The notes beneath the pieces were generated by a model that saw only the letters and a list, made by a program, of their open reading frames with translations, had not been told where the DNA came from and did not search any database. This document shows, in pieces, positions 8,205 through 17,266 of a stretch of DNA of 64,000 nt (position 1 is the stretch's first letter; every line of letters starts with the position of its first letter). This stretch comes from Serratia entomophila. GTDB lineage: Bacteria; Pseudomonadota; Gammaproteobacteria; Enterobacterales; Enterobacteriaceae. Location of the stretch: the NCBI RefSeq assembly GCF_021462285.1, contig NZ_CP082787.1:3286001-3350000 (forward strand). The letters are read 5' to 3'. A program made the translations under genes and the position numbers.

Positions 8205-9122
8205 TTACCAGCTGAAGCCCGCCGCATTGCTGCGGTCGATCAGCTTCACCTTTACCGGGATAGTCTTCGGCACGTTGGCGCCCCAGTAGCGCGCCAGGGC
8301 GATGCCCAGCGCGATACGCAGCTGATCGCGCGGGAACTGGGCCGAGGTGGCGATAAACGGCGAATTCGGCTTGAGGATCTCTTTGACGGCCTCCGCCTGG
8401 CCGTCGACGCTGACCAGCTTCACCTTGGCGCCGTTGCTCTCGATCGCCGCCAGCGCGCCCAGCGAGCCGATGTCGTTGACGCTGAAGATCCCCGCCAGAT
8501 CCGGCACCGATTGCAGCATGTTCTCGGTCACCGTCAGCGCGGTGTCGCGCTCCTGTTTGCCGTTTTGCTTGGTGGCGATCTTGATGTCGGGGTATTTCTT
8601 CATCGCCGCTTCGAAGCCGCGCACGCGCTCAAGGATCGGCACCACCGGAATACCGTCGAGGATGGCGACCTTGCCCTTGCCGCCCAGCGCTTTCGCCAGG
8701 TATTCACCGGCCTGGAAGCCGGCGTCGTAGTTCTCGGAACCGACGAAGGCGTCGATCGGCCCTTCGGCCTGGGCATCTATTGCCACCACCACCGCACCGG
8801 CCTTATGAGCGGAGATCACCGCCGACTGCACCCCCACCGAATCGGTCGGGTTAATCAGCAAAATATCCACCTTCTTTTGCAGCATGTCTTCAACGTCGCT
8901 GATTTGCTTGGAGACGTCATGCCGCGCATCGGCAACGTAAACCTTGGCGTCGATGTCCTTGGCCGCCTGCTCCAGCGCTTCTTTCATGGTGACGAAATAA
9001 TCGTTGTTCATTTCCTGGAATGAAATGCCAATGGTAATTTGCTTGGCCATGGTCATTTGGCTGGCCAGCAACATTCCACCGGCGACAATAAACGGCAAGC
9101 TCTTTCTGGCGAATGAAAACAT
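8205..9122 (-). CDS. Periplasmic sugar/polyol-binding protein
   Basis: 305 residues of the RbsB-like Peripla_BP_4 family. A signal peptide (residues 1-26, ending TMAKQ-like with cleavage after MAK or AMTMA region) precedes ITIGISFQEMNNDYFVTMKEAL, the usual first strand and ligand-proximal loop. Later motifs are DILLINPTDSVGVQSAV and SVNDIGSLGALAAIE. It delivers substrate to the ATPase-permease pair. The ligand cannot be read from the sequence; the linked dehydrogenase points to a sugar alcohol. Confidence 0.9.
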   Translation of the reverse strand: MFSFARKSLPFIVAGGMLLASQMTMAKQITIGISFQEMNNDYFVTMKEALEQAAKDIDAKVYVADARHDVSKQISDVEDMLQKKVDILLINPTDSVGVQSAVISAHKAGAVVVAIDAQAEGPIDAFVGSENYDAGFQAGEYLAKALGGKGKVAILDGIPVVPILERVRGFEAAMKKYPDIKIATKQNGKQERDTALTVTENMLQSVPDLAGIFSVNDIGSLGALAAIESNGAKVKLVSVDGQAEAVKEILKPNSPFIATSAQFPRDQLRIALGIALARYWGANVPKTIPVKVKLIDRSNAAGFSW

Positions 9123-9256
9123 AGCTTATTCTCCTGTAGGGTTCGGATATTATTGTGGTTATCAGAGCAACAGCATGTCTTGGTTTTATTTATTGATAAG
9201 GTGGCTTATTTCACCCTATTGCCGAGTGGAATAAGCCTCGGGGCTCACGTGATCAA

Positions 9257-10324
9257 TCAGGGAACCAGAATAACCTTGATGGAATCCGTGGAGTCCGCCA
9301 GCGCGAAGGCCTCATCCCATTCATTCAAGGAGTAACTGTGGGTCACCACGCCGGTTGAGGTCACCAACCCGCGCTCAAACAGATCGATGGCGATTTCGTA
9401 GCTGTAGGGCGCCAAATGCGCGCCGCGAATATCCAGCTCCTTGCGGTCGCCGATAATCGACCAGTCGACGGTGGTTTCCTTGCCGAACACGCTAAACTCG
9501 ACGAAACGCCCCAGCTTGCGGATCATTTGCAGCCCCTGGGTTACGCCGATCGGCGCGCCGGTGGCTTCAATGTAGACGTCGCAGCCGTAGCCGCCGGTCA
9601 AGGATTTGACTATCTGGTCGGCGTCTTCTTTCAACGGGTTGATCACCACGTCGGCGCCGAAGGCTTTCGCCAATGCCAGCCGCTCGTCGATGGCGTCGAT
9701 AACAATCAGTTTTTTCGGCGTCTTCAGCCGGGCGACCTGCACCATGCACAGCCCCAGCGGCCCGGCGCCGGCCAGCACCACCACGTCATCGAGCTGAATA
9801 TCCCCACGCGCCACGGTATGGATCGCGCAGGCCATAGGTTCGATCAGCACGGCGTCTTCATGGCTGAGGCTCTCGGGGATCCTGTGCACGATGGCGTTTT
9901 CGGAGAAGCGCATGTATTCCGCCATGCCGCCTTCCGCCACATCTTTCTGAAAACCGTAAATGTTGTGCGTTTCACACATCCAGTAGCTGCCGGATTTGCA
10001 ATAGCGGCACGCCCAGCACGGCACGATCTGCTCGGCGATCACCCGCTCGCCAATTTTGTACTTCGCTTCGCTGCCCTCGCCCAGCGCGGCGATGCGGCCG
10101 TAAAACTCGTGCCCAGGCACCACCGGCGGTTTCACCCACGGGTTTTCGCCCCAAAACATCTGCGCGCCGTTTTTGCATTTGCAATCACCGGCGCAGATGC
10201 CGCAGCCCTCGACTTTGATCACCAGCTCGCGCGCCTTTGGCAGCGGCGTGGGCACCTGTTCGAAACGATAATCCTGCGGGCCGTGGCAAACGACCGCGCG
10301 CATTTTTTCCGGCAACTGGCTCAT
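9257..10324 (-). CDS. Zinc-dependent medium-chain polyol dehydrogenase
   Basis: 355 residues. The catalytic zinc site is visible in GCGICAGD and PGHEFYGRI, and the structural zinc site in CWACRYCKSGSYWMC; the NAD-binding part has GAGPLGLCMVQVAR. It should oxidise a sugar alcohol or secondary alcohol to a ketone with NAD+. The start at 10324 is chosen because GGAGGAAGAG lies just upstream and the family begins here; an upstream extension lacks such a site. It is the first gene of the operon with the ABC transporter. The sequence recalls erythritol/L-threitol dehydrogenases, but sorbitol/xylitol-type activity is equally possible. Confidence 0.85.
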   Translation of the reverse strand: MSQLPEKMRAVVCHGPQDYRFEQVPTPLPKARELVIKVEGCGICAGDCKCKNGAQMFWGENPWVKPPVVPGHEFYGRIAALGEGSEAKYKIGERVIAEQIVPCWACRYCKSGSYWMCETHNIYGFQKDVAEGGMAEYMRFSENAIVHRIPESLSHEDAVLIEPMACAIHTVARGDIQLDDVVVLAGAGPLGLCMVQVARLKTPKKLIVIDAIDERLALAKAFGADVVINPLKEDADQIVKSLTGGYGCDVYIEATGAPIGVTQGLQMIRKLGRFVEFSVFGKETTVDWSIIGDRKELDIRGAHLAPYSYEIAIDLFERGLVTSTGVVTHSYSLNEWDEAFALADSTDSIKVILVP

Positions 10325-10365
10325 CTCTTCCTCCAATACACTCGTTAAACGCTTGAACTTTCTTA

Positions 10366-10477
10366 ATGTTGACGTTGTCATTTTTATCAAACAAAAAAAG
10401 AACAACGCTATAAAATGATAAATTTCAATAAATTAACCATATAACATCCAAAAAATTCAAAATGACAACGTGAACAT
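10366..10477. promoter_or_regulatory. Pair of inverted 19-bp sites, candidate LacI-family operators
   Basis: Bases 10366-10384 (ATGTTGACGTTGTCATTTT) and 10459-10477 (AAAATGACAACGTGAACAT) are reverse complements of each other with one mismatch, 74 bases apart. Each holds a core TGACGTTGTCA-like palindrome (TGAC...GTCA arms). They lie 42-153 bases upstream of the dehydrogenase start in an AT-rich promoter region. The likely protein is the LacI regulator at 4664-5668, possibly binding both sites through looping; a global regulator is an alternative. Confidence 0.55.
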
Positions 10478-10610
10478 AGAACAACATATAACCAAAGCTG
10501 CAAAAATAATTATTTGAGCGAAATCACATATCGTTAACATCGCGGCTAAAAATGCTACAAATCCGGATCGCGATCCCATTACCCGGGATCGTCGATCCGT
10601 TCTGACTCGC

Positions 10611-11564
10611 CTAGATCAGCAACCGCACCCGATCGTAAATCTGGCGATCCTCCTGCCGCGCCGAGCGCGCATGCTGGCGCAGCGTGCGCACCAGCGTATC
10701 GATCAGCGCATGGGCGGCGGTGCTGAGGATGCTGTTGCGGCGGGTAACGATATTCAGCTGCGCCGGCTCGCTGCTTTCCCGCAGCGCCAGCGGCTGCATA
10801 CGTGGGGCAAACTGCGGCAGTGCGGCAATCGGCAGCGGGCACCAGGTGCACATTTCCGCCGATTCCACCATCGACTGCAGCATGCCGAATGAGTGCGCCT
10901 GGATAATGCGCTGCGGATGCAGCCGGGCGCCATGGCGGTGAAACAAACTGTCGAGCAGCTCAGCATAGTTTTCCTGGGTATAACTCAGCGCCCAGTCCTG
11001 TTCCAGCAGTTGGTGCACGGAGGTGCTGCCGCTCAGCGCATGACCGCGCCGCACCATATACGCCGTCTCATACTCCAGCAGCGGCTCGCAGTGAAATTCC
11101 TGCGGCGCCGAGGAGGCCGGCAGCGGCGTGATGGCGAAATCCATCGTCCCTTCCCGCAGCTGCGACTGGGCGTTGGCCATCAGGCTTTCCGACAGTTCCA
11201 GCCTGACGCCCGGCACCTTATGGCGAAAGGCCATCACCGCCGCCGGCAATACCGTCAGCATCAGCCAGGGCGTAAAGGCCGCCTTGACCTGTTCCGCCGC
11301 TCTCCCCCGCAGCGCGGCCATTTCCCCCTGCGCCTGCTCCAGCTGGTTCAACACCAGCCGGGCGTGGGCCAGCAGCGTTTTGCCATAGGGGGTAAAACCC
11401 AGCCCGGTCGGGGTGCGGATTAACAGCGGCAGCGCCTGCTCTTGTTCCAGCTCACGCAGCGCTCGGGTCACCGCCGCCTGCGAAAGCCCCAGCAAGCGTG
11501 CGGCGGCGCGGATGCTGCCGCTGTCGGCGCTGGCCACCAGCGCCTGTAACTGATGCAGTTTCAT
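10611..11564 (-). CDS. LysR-family transcriptional regulator
   Basis: 317 residues. The DNA-binding domain (MKLHQLQALVASADSGSIRA, ... GLSQAAVTRALRELEQE) occupies residues 1-60; the LysR substrate-binding domain follows from about 90. The start at 11564 has GGGGGAT five bases upstream, better than the ATG four codons earlier. It diverges from the M20 amidohydrolase (140 bases between them), so it probably regulates that gene and the binding protein behind it. Confidence 0.87.
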   Translation of the reverse strand: MKLHQLQALVASADSGSIRAAARLLGLSQAAVTRALRELEQEQALPLLIRTPTGLGFTPYGKTLLAHARLVLNQLEQAQGEMAALRGRAAEQVKAAFTPWLMLTVLPAAVMAFRHKVPGVRLELSESLMANAQSQLREGTMDFAITPLPASSAPQEFHCEPLLEYETAYMVRRGHALSGSTSVHQLLEQDWALSYTQENYAELLDSLFHRHGARLHPQRIIQAHSFGMLQSMVESAEMCTWCPLPIAALPQFAPRMQPLALRESSEPAQLNIVTRRNSILSTAAHALIDTLVRTLRQHARSARQEDRQIYDRVRLLI

Positions 11565-11704
11565 TTTATCCCCCATGACAACTCAAGGTTGTCAGCATAA
11601 CCGAACGGCGGCTACCCGGCAAAAAGGGAGTTTGCTAGTCTCGATCCTATCTTCCCTCCCGGCATGTTCTACTCCGCCGCGGGAAATCTTATCTGGAGAC
11701 AGCC

Positions 11705-12874
11705 ATGACCGAACCGCTGATTTTGCCTGAGATAGCCGCCGCTCACGACGAGATGGTCGCCCTGCGCCGCCACATTCATGCTCACCCGGAGTTGGGATTT
11801 CACGAATTCGCCACCGGCGAACTGGTGGCCGGGCTGCTGACCGAATGGGGTTACCAGGTCACGCGGCATGTAGGACAAACCGGCGTTGTCGCCACCCTTA
11901 AGCGCGGGGAAGGAAAATCGCTGGGCATCCGCGCCGATATGGACGCGCTGCCGATCGAAGAAACCACCGGGCTGCCCTACGCCAGCACCCACGGCGGCGT
12001 GATGCACGCCTGCGGCCACGACGGCCATACCGCCATGTTGCTGGCGGCAGCGAGCTACCTGGCCAAAAAGCCCGCATTTACCGGCACGCTGCACCTGATT
12101 TTCCAGCCGGCCGAAGAAGGCGGCGGCGGCGCAAGGGTGATGATCGAAGACGGCCTGTTCGAGCGCTTCCCCTGCGATGCGGTATTCGCCATGCACAACG
12201 TGCCCGGCTTCCCCACCGGCCAGCTGGGCTTCGCCAGCGGCCCGTTCATGTGTTCGGCCGATACGGTCAACATCACCCTGCACGGCCACGGTGGCCACGG
12301 TGCGGTGCCGCAAAATACCGTCGACCCGGTGGTGGTCTGCGCGGCCATAGTGATGAGCCTGCAAACCATCGTTTCGCGCAATGTCGATCCGCAAGAGACG
12401 GCGATTGTCACCGTGGGCGCGATCCACTCCGGGCAGGCCGCCAACGTTATCCCGGCTACCGCCACCATGACGCTCAGCGTGCGCGCGCTGACGGCGGCGG
12501 TGCGCCAACGGCTGGAACAGCGCATCACTGCGCTGGTGGAGGCGCAGGCGGCCAGCTTCGGCGCTCGGGCGGAAATTGATTATCAGCACGGCTATCCCGT
12601 GTTGGTGAACCACCTGGCCGAAACCGAACTGGCGCGGGCGGTGGCGGCGGACTGGGCCGGCGAGCGGCAGATTATTCCGGCGCTGCGGCCGTTTACCGCC
12701 AGCGAAGACTTCGCCTTTATGCTGGAAAAATGCCCCGGCAGCTATATCTCGATCGGCAACGGCGCCGCCACGCCGGGCAATGCCCTGCATAATCCGGGTT
12801 ACGACTTTAACGACCAGTGCCTGCCGATAGGCGCCACTTACTGGGTCAAACTGGTTGAGCGTTTTCTGGCTTAA
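11705..12874 (+). CDS. M20 family metal-dependent amidohydrolase (hippurate/N-acyl-amino-acid hydrolase type)
   Basis: 389 residues. The M20D signature motifs are all present: HIHAHPELGFHE, GIRADMDALPIEE, MHACGHDGHTAMLL (metal ligands), QPAEEGGGG and GHGGHGA in the dimerisation domain. It lacks a signal peptide, so it is cytosolic. Members hydrolyse N-acyl or N-aroyl amino acids and related amides. Here it is followed 35 bases later by an amino-acid binding protein and preceded by a divergent LysR, suggesting import and hydrolysis of an amidated amino acid; the substrate is unknown. Confidence 0.9.
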   Translation: MTEPLILPEIAAAHDEMVALRRHIHAHPELGFHEFATGELVAGLLTEWGYQVTRHVGQTGVVATLKRGEGKSLGIRADMDALPIEETTGLPYASTHGGVMHACGHDGHTAMLLAAASYLAKKPAFTGTLHLIFQPAEEGGGGARVMIEDGLFERFPCDAVFAMHNVPGFPTGQLGFASGPFMCSADTVNITLHGHGGHGAVPQNTVDPVVVCAAIVMSLQTIVSRNVDPQETAIVTVGAIHSGQAANVIPATATMTLSVRALTAAVRQRLEQRITALVEAQAASFGARAEIDYQHGYPVLVNHLAETELARAVAADWAGERQIIPALRPFTASEDFAFMLEKCPGSYISIGNGAATPGNALHNPGYDFNDQCLPIGATYWVKLVERFLA

Positions 12875-12909
12875 CCCTGTGGCTTACTCCCCCTGCTGAG
12901 GAAAATGAC

Positions 12910-13698
12910 ATGAAGAAAACGATGGGCCTGGTTTTACTGCTGCCGCTGGCGTTAAGTTTTTCGGCCCTTGGCGGCGAATTTAGCGGCAAGGTGATTAAGT
13001 TGGGCATCGATCCCACCTTCCCGCCGCTGGAATACAAGACCGCGCAGGGCACCCTGACCGGCTTCGGCGTGGATATCGCTCAGGCGCTGTGCGACGAGAT
13101 GCAGGCGAAATGCGTGTGGGTCGAAAGCAGCTGGGACGGCATGATCCCCGGGCTGCAGGCCAAGAAGTTTGACGCGATAGCCTCCTCGATGACCATCACG
13201 CCGCAGCGTGAAAAACAGATAGCCTTCTCGAACAAGGTCTCCAACGCTCCGGCGCGGCTGGTGGCGCGTAAGGGCAGCAACCTGCAGCCGACCGCCGCTT
13301 CGTTGAAAGGCAAATCGGTCGGCGTGCAGCAAGGCTCCAGCCAGGAAGCTTACGCCAATGCGCTGTGGCGCCCGGCCGGCGTTAACGTCATCGCCTACCA
13401 GAGCCAACAGGAAGTGAATGAGGATCTGGCCAACGGCCGCCTCGACGCTTCGCTGCTGGCCAGCGTCAACGCCAGCGAATTCTTCAAGACGCCCGGCGGC
13501 AAGGATTTCGCCTTTATCGGCGCCGAGCTGAGCGACAGCAAATACTTCGGCATCGGCGATGGCATCGGCGTGCGCAAAGAAGACACTGCGTTGCTGAATG
13601 CCTTCAACGCGGCGCTGAAGGCCATTATCGCCAACGGCACCTATAAGAAGGTTAACGATAAGTACTTTGACTTCGACATGTACGGCGCAGGCCAGTAA
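12910..13698 (+). CDS. Polar amino-acid ABC transporter binding protein (HisJ/ArgT type), orphan
   Basis: 262 residues, SBP_bac_3 family. Signal peptide in residues 1-21 (KKTMGLVLLLPLALSFSALG), then the hallmark KLGIDPTFPPLEYKTAQGTL and GFGVDIAQALCDEM. It resembles lysine/arginine/ornithine binding proteins. No permease or ATPase gene follows, so it must use a transporter encoded elsewhere. It probably forms a two-gene unit with the M20 hydrolase. Confidence 0.9.
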   Translation: MKKTMGLVLLLPLALSFSALGGEFSGKVIKLGIDPTFPPLEYKTAQGTLTGFGVDIAQALCDEMQAKCVWVESSWDGMIPGLQAKKFDAIASSMTITPQREKQIAFSNKVSNAPARLVARKGSNLQPTAASLKGKSVGVQQGSSQEAYANALWRPAGVNVIAYQSQQEVNEDLANGRLDASLLASVNASEFFKTPGGKDFAFIGAELSDSKYFGIGDGIGVRKEDTALLNAFNAALKAIIANGTYKKVNDKYFDFDMYGAGQ

Positions 13699-13722
13699 TC
13701 CCCAATAAGCGTATCCCGGCGG

Positions 13723-13743
13723 CCTGCCTGCGGCTCAGGCAGG
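13723..13743 (+). terminator. Hairpin after the binding-protein gene
   Basis: Perfect 8-bp stem (CCTGCCTG, 5-base loop, CAGGCAGG) 25 bases after the stop codon. There is no T-tract, so a Rho-independent role is uncertain. The rest of the gap to tmaR holds further GC-rich inverted sequence but no gene. Confidence 0.4.
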
Positions 13744-13903
13744 ATGGAGAGGCGTCTTCGGCCGTCGGGTGCGCCCCTGCCGGCAATCGGCAGGATGGAC
13801 GATGGCAGGCCTGGTGAAATACCGGCGAAAAAAAGAATTGAGGAAATATCGGAGGGGAAACAACGCGGGCCAGGCGCAGCGCCCAGCCCGATACAGCAGA
13901 TAA

Positions 13904-14236
<333 letters not shown>

Positions 14237-14382
14237 TTAGTAATACACAGATTCATTTGCTTACGGCCACAATGGCACCAAGATACAGGTTTGTGGCGGT
14301 CAGGCACAACTCTCATTGCCTTATCTTACCCACTTTAGCCCGCCGGCCAAAACCGAAAGCGCCAGCTTCATGATCTGACCCC

Positions 14383-15450
14383 TTATTCAGGGCCACCGGC
14401 GGTGCACACCTTGAGCAGATCACCGAGTTCCTCCAGTTGCTGCGCCAGCTCCATGCTCAGCCAGACATAGCCGTAGATCGGCGCCTCGCCGTGCCGGCTG
14501 ACGCTGGCTTCGCGCATCAGGACTTGCAACTCGCCGGCGATTTCATTCAGCTGCCCCACCGCGGCCTGCCGCTGTTGCTGCGGCCCTTCACGCATCAGCG
14601 CCGCCAGCGATTCCAATGAACTCAGCGTCAGCAGTTGGGCGCTGCGCAAGGTTTTGGCGTTCAGCATGATGAAGTGGGTCTCGCGCGAGGCCCAGTAGGC
14701 GTCGGCCAGCAGCTCCAGCGTGCACACCAGGTTGCGGCTGAGGGTCTGCACCGCTTCGAACACCGCCCTGGGGATATGGGTCTCTTTACTGCCGGGTTCG
14801 ATCAACCCGCGCAGCTTCACCACCCGGCTGAGCAGATCTTTCAGCTGCGGCTCCAGCCGCGGCCGCTCAATCACGTTCGGAGAAAGGTAGGCGCCGTAGA
14901 TTTTTCCGGCGGCCTGCAGGCAGTCGGCCATTTGCATGCGCCACAGAATGTAGGCGCGCTGCGGGTAGATGCTGGTGAACAGCAGCGCCAGCAGGGAACC
15001 GAAGATCACGTCGCCGCTGCGCCACAGCGCGGTATGCATGTCGCCGGCGCCGGCGCCGCACACCACCGCCAGCGTGATCCCCACCAGCAGCGCCATATAG
15101 GGCCGCTTGCCCAGCGTCAGGTAGCCGCAGAGAAACATCACCACCCCGCACCAGGCCAGCATCAGCGGCAGCGAATAGAGTTCAAGATACAGGGCAATCA
15201 GCCCCGAGGCGGCGCCGAACACCGTGCCGGCAATGCGTTGCAGCGCCCGCTGCAGCACGTTGCCCCAGAAAGAAATCGGCCCCATCACCACCACCAGGGT
15301 GATCAGCGGCCAGGTGCCTTCGGGCACCTCAAGCAGGCGGATCAGCAGGAAGGTCAGGATAAACGCCAAGCCGATGCGCACCCCGTGCACAATGCGGTAA
15401 TGGCGGTAAGTCAGCAGTTCAAACGGCGATATTTTTCTGTCGAGGCGCAC
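14383..15450 (-). CDS. yeeA: FUSC-family inner membrane protein YeeA
   Basis: 355 residues, same length and layout as E. coli YeeA. Six or so hydrophobic segments lie in the first 160 residues (e.g. ITLVVVMGPISFWGNV, LMLAWCGVVMFLCGYL), then a long soluble helical domain. The family is related to aromatic-acid/fusaric-acid efflux proteins; the substrate is unknown. It lies upstream of tmaR on the same strand, about 160 bases apart, as in E. coli. Confidence 0.88.
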   Translation of the reverse strand: MRLDRKISPFELLTYRHYRIVHGVRIGLAFILTFLLIRLLEVPEGTWPLITLVVVMGPISFWGNVLQRALQRIAGTVFGAASGLIALYLELYSLPLMLAWCGVVMFLCGYLTLGKRPYMALLVGITLAVVCGAGAGDMHTALWRSGDVIFGSLLALLFTSIYPQRAYILWRMQMADCLQAAGKIYGAYLSPNVIERPRLEPQLKDLLSRVVKLRGLIEPGSKETHIPRAVFEAVQTLSRNLVCTLELLADAYWASRETHFIMLNAKTLRSAQLLTLSSLESLAALMREGPQQQRQAAVGQLNEIAGELQVLMREASVSRHGEAPIYGYVWLSMELAQQLEELGDLLKVCTAGGPE

Positions 15451-15544
15451 GGTGCCTCCGGTTGCCTATGGCCAGAAGCGTATTTTAGCGGAGGAAGGCG
15501 GCGGGAGAAAAGGCGAATGAGGCGTCCCCCATTCGCCACCGCGC

Positions 15545-16312
15545 CTAGGCGGCGTATTTATCCACCAGCGCGCGCAGAATGGCGGCGGTTTCTACATCCA
15601 TGACGCCGTCATATTTCTGCTGACGGAAATGCAGTTGAAAGGCCCGCACCAGCTGGCGGTAGCCTTCCGCGGTGTTCGCCGCCGAGGTGTCGTAACCGTA
15701 TTTGGCGAACAGCGCCAGCAGCGCCTGCTGCATTGGCAGCCCCTGGCTGCAGTAGGTTTGCTGATGCTGCTGTTTGGCCGCGTCGTCATACCAGGCGCCT
15801 ACGCCGGCCTGATACAGCTGCCGCCACGGGAACTGCGGGCCGGGATCGCTCTTGCGGCCCGGCGCGATATCGGAGTGCGCCACCACGTTGACCGGGGAGA
15901 TATCCGGGTAGCGCTGCAGGATATTTTGCGCCAGCTGGGTGACCGCCTCAATCTGCTGCGGGTTGAACGGAGGAAAGGTGATGTCTTCACCGTCGCCGCT
16001 CGCCAGGTTGACTATCTCGATGCCGATCGAGGTGTCGTTGATATTGCCGCGGGTGCCCCACTGGCTGGCGCCGGCGTGCCAGGCGCGCTCGTTCTCATCC
16101 ACCAGGTTGAAAATGCGCATGTCGTTGAAACCGGCGGCCTGATAGCCGGCATCGGTCGGATCCGGCACCAGATAGTGCGCGCTGACCGATTTTCCGGTCA
16201 GCGACTGCACCGAGTCGACAAAATTCTGCGCGGTATAATGCAGCACCAGAAAACGCACGCGCCGGCCAAAGCTGGCGACCGAACGGTAGCTATTGTAATC
16301 AATCTTGAACAT
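15545..16312 (-). CDS. N-acetylmuramoyl-L-alanine amidase, AmiD-like, without signal peptide
   Basis: 255 residues. An Amidase_2 domain (VLHYTAQNFVDSVQSL, SAHYLVPDP, WHAGASQWGTRGNINDTSIG, VVAHSDIAPGRKSDPGPQFP; zinc ligands are the His in LHYTAQ, the His in VAHSD and an Asp in SDPGP) is followed by a peptidoglycan-binding domain (ALFAKYGYD ... MDVETAAILRALVDKY). E. coli AmiD is an outer-membrane lipoprotein, but here the protein starts MFKIDYNSYRS with no signal or lipobox, and the longer frame also has none. The start at 16312 follows GAGAGGGA. It faces a LexA-like repressor gene across shared operators, so it may be controlled by it. It cleaves the bond between MurNAc and the peptide stem. 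Confidence 0.85.
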   Translation of the reverse strand: MFKIDYNSYRSVASFGRRVRFLVLHYTAQNFVDSVQSLTGKSVSAHYLVPDPTDAGYQAAGFNDMRIFNLVDENERAWHAGASQWGTRGNINDTSIGIEIVNLASGDGEDITFPPFNPQQIEAVTQLAQNILQRYPDISPVNVVAHSDIAPGRKSDPGPQFPWRQLYQAGVGAWYDDAAKQQHQQTYCSQGLPMQQALLALFAKYGYDTSAANTAEGYRQLVRAFQLHFRQQKYDGVMDVETAAILRALVDKYAA

Positions 16313-16402
16313 CGTAAAGTCCCTCTCTTGGTTGATTGCACTGAGCGGCTCATCATCATGACAGGCCATTCTCTCGCGGTGAACCCTTGGGCCACCCTCT
16401 TG

Positions 16403-16421
16403 TTTTAGCTAAATGCTAAAA
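16403..16421. promoter_or_regulatory. Palindromic operator TTTTAGC-N5-GCTAAAA
   Basis: Perfect 7-bp arms at 16403-16409 and 16415-16421. It uses the same TTTAGC half-site as the second inverted repeat 16 bases to the right. It lies between the amidase (-) and the S24 repressor (+) and is a likely binding site of that repressor. Confidence 0.6.
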
Positions 16422-16436
16422 CATGCGCAAGCGTTT

Positions 16437-16469
16437 TTTAGCAAAAACGTTATTTACCTTTTTGCTAAA
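16437..16469. promoter_or_regulatory. Second TTTAGC/GCTAAA inverted repeat before the S24 repressor
   Basis: Perfect 11-bp arms TTTAGCAAAAA (16437-16447) and TTTTTGCTAAA (16459-16469), 11 bases apart, ending 18 bases before the repressor start. Together with 16403-16421 it gives four TTTAGC half-sites, the expected layout of an autoregulated divergent promoter. Confidence 0.6.
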
Positions 16470-16487
16470 GAGTGAGATCATCCGGAA

Positions 16488-17234
16488 ATGGAAACGAAAG
16501 AAATAAGACGCAACAATCTGCGCGAGCTGATGGCCCGCTACGCCCGGCAAGGCGTCAACCAGAACGAGTTCGCCGCCCTGGTTGACTCTTCTGCGCCGAC
16601 GCTGAGCCAAATCATCGGTGAAAAATCCTCCCGCAATCTTGGCGACAACCTCGCCAGGCGCATAGAGGCTAAGCTGGATCTGCCGAAAGGCTGGTTCGAC
16701 GTGTTTCATGAGAAGCAGCTGGTGCGCCCGTTCGACAACGTGGCGGCGGAATCGGATTTCCAGCCCGCCCGCCTGAAGCCGGTGGTGTGGGAAGATACCG
16801 AACAGGACAAGGAAGAGTTTGTGGAGATCCCACTGCTGGACATCGATTTTTCCGCCGGCGACGGTTGCTATGAAATCATCGATCGCGAAGAGTTTTCGCT
16901 GATTTTCCGCCGCTACTATCTGCACAAGATGGGGGTGGCGGTGAATGCGGCGCGGATTATCCGCATTTCCGGCTCCAGCATGGAGCCGCGCCTGCAGGAT
17001 GGCGACGTGGTGGGCATCAATACCGACGACACACGCATTCGCGAAGGAAAAACCTACGCGATACGCCACGGCAACCTGCTGCGGGTGAAGATTCTGATTG
17101 AACAGCCCGACGGCGGCGTGATCATCCGCTCACTGAATCGCGAGGAGTATCAGGACGAACACCTCAGCTACCAGCAGCGCAAAGAGCAGCTGGTGGTGCT
17201 GGGGCGCGTATTCTGGTCTTCCTCATCCTGGTAA
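16488..17234 (+). CDS. XRE/S24 LexA-like self-cleaving repressor
   Basis: 248 residues. A helix-turn-helix domain (residues 1-65, ...NQNEFAALVDSSAPTLSQIIGEKSSRNLG) is joined to an S24 peptidase domain. The catalytic Ser164 (in SGSSMEP) and Lys201 (in RVKIL) are present, and Ala123-Gly124 (SAGDG) is a good self-cleavage site. So DNA-damage (RecA)-stimulated inactivation is likely, as for phage CI and LexA. It diverges from the amidase gene; TTTAGC operators fill the gap. No phage structural genes are nearby, so this is either a prophage relic or a free-standing damage-inducible pair. Confidence 0.85.
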   Translation: METKEIRRNNLRELMARYARQGVNQNEFAALVDSSAPTLSQIIGEKSSRNLGDNLARRIEAKLDLPKGWFDVFHEKQLVRPFDNVAAESDFQPARLKPVVWEDTEQDKEEFVEIPLLDIDFSAGDGCYEIIDREEFSLIFRRYYLHKMGVAVNAARIIRISGSSMEPRLQDGDVVGINTDDTRIREGKTYAIRHGNLLRVKILIEQPDGGVIIRSLNREEYQDEHLSYQQRKEQLVVLGRVFWSSSSW

Positions 17235-17266
17235 AACGGCGGCGGGCCGGGCGCCCGCATCCTTAT

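Noticed and set aside
10564..10591. GATC-rich palindromes after the LysR gene (GGATCGCGATCC and CGATCCC/GGGATCG)
   Set aside because: They might be a terminator or Dam-related sites, but lack a T-tract and are too short to claim a function.
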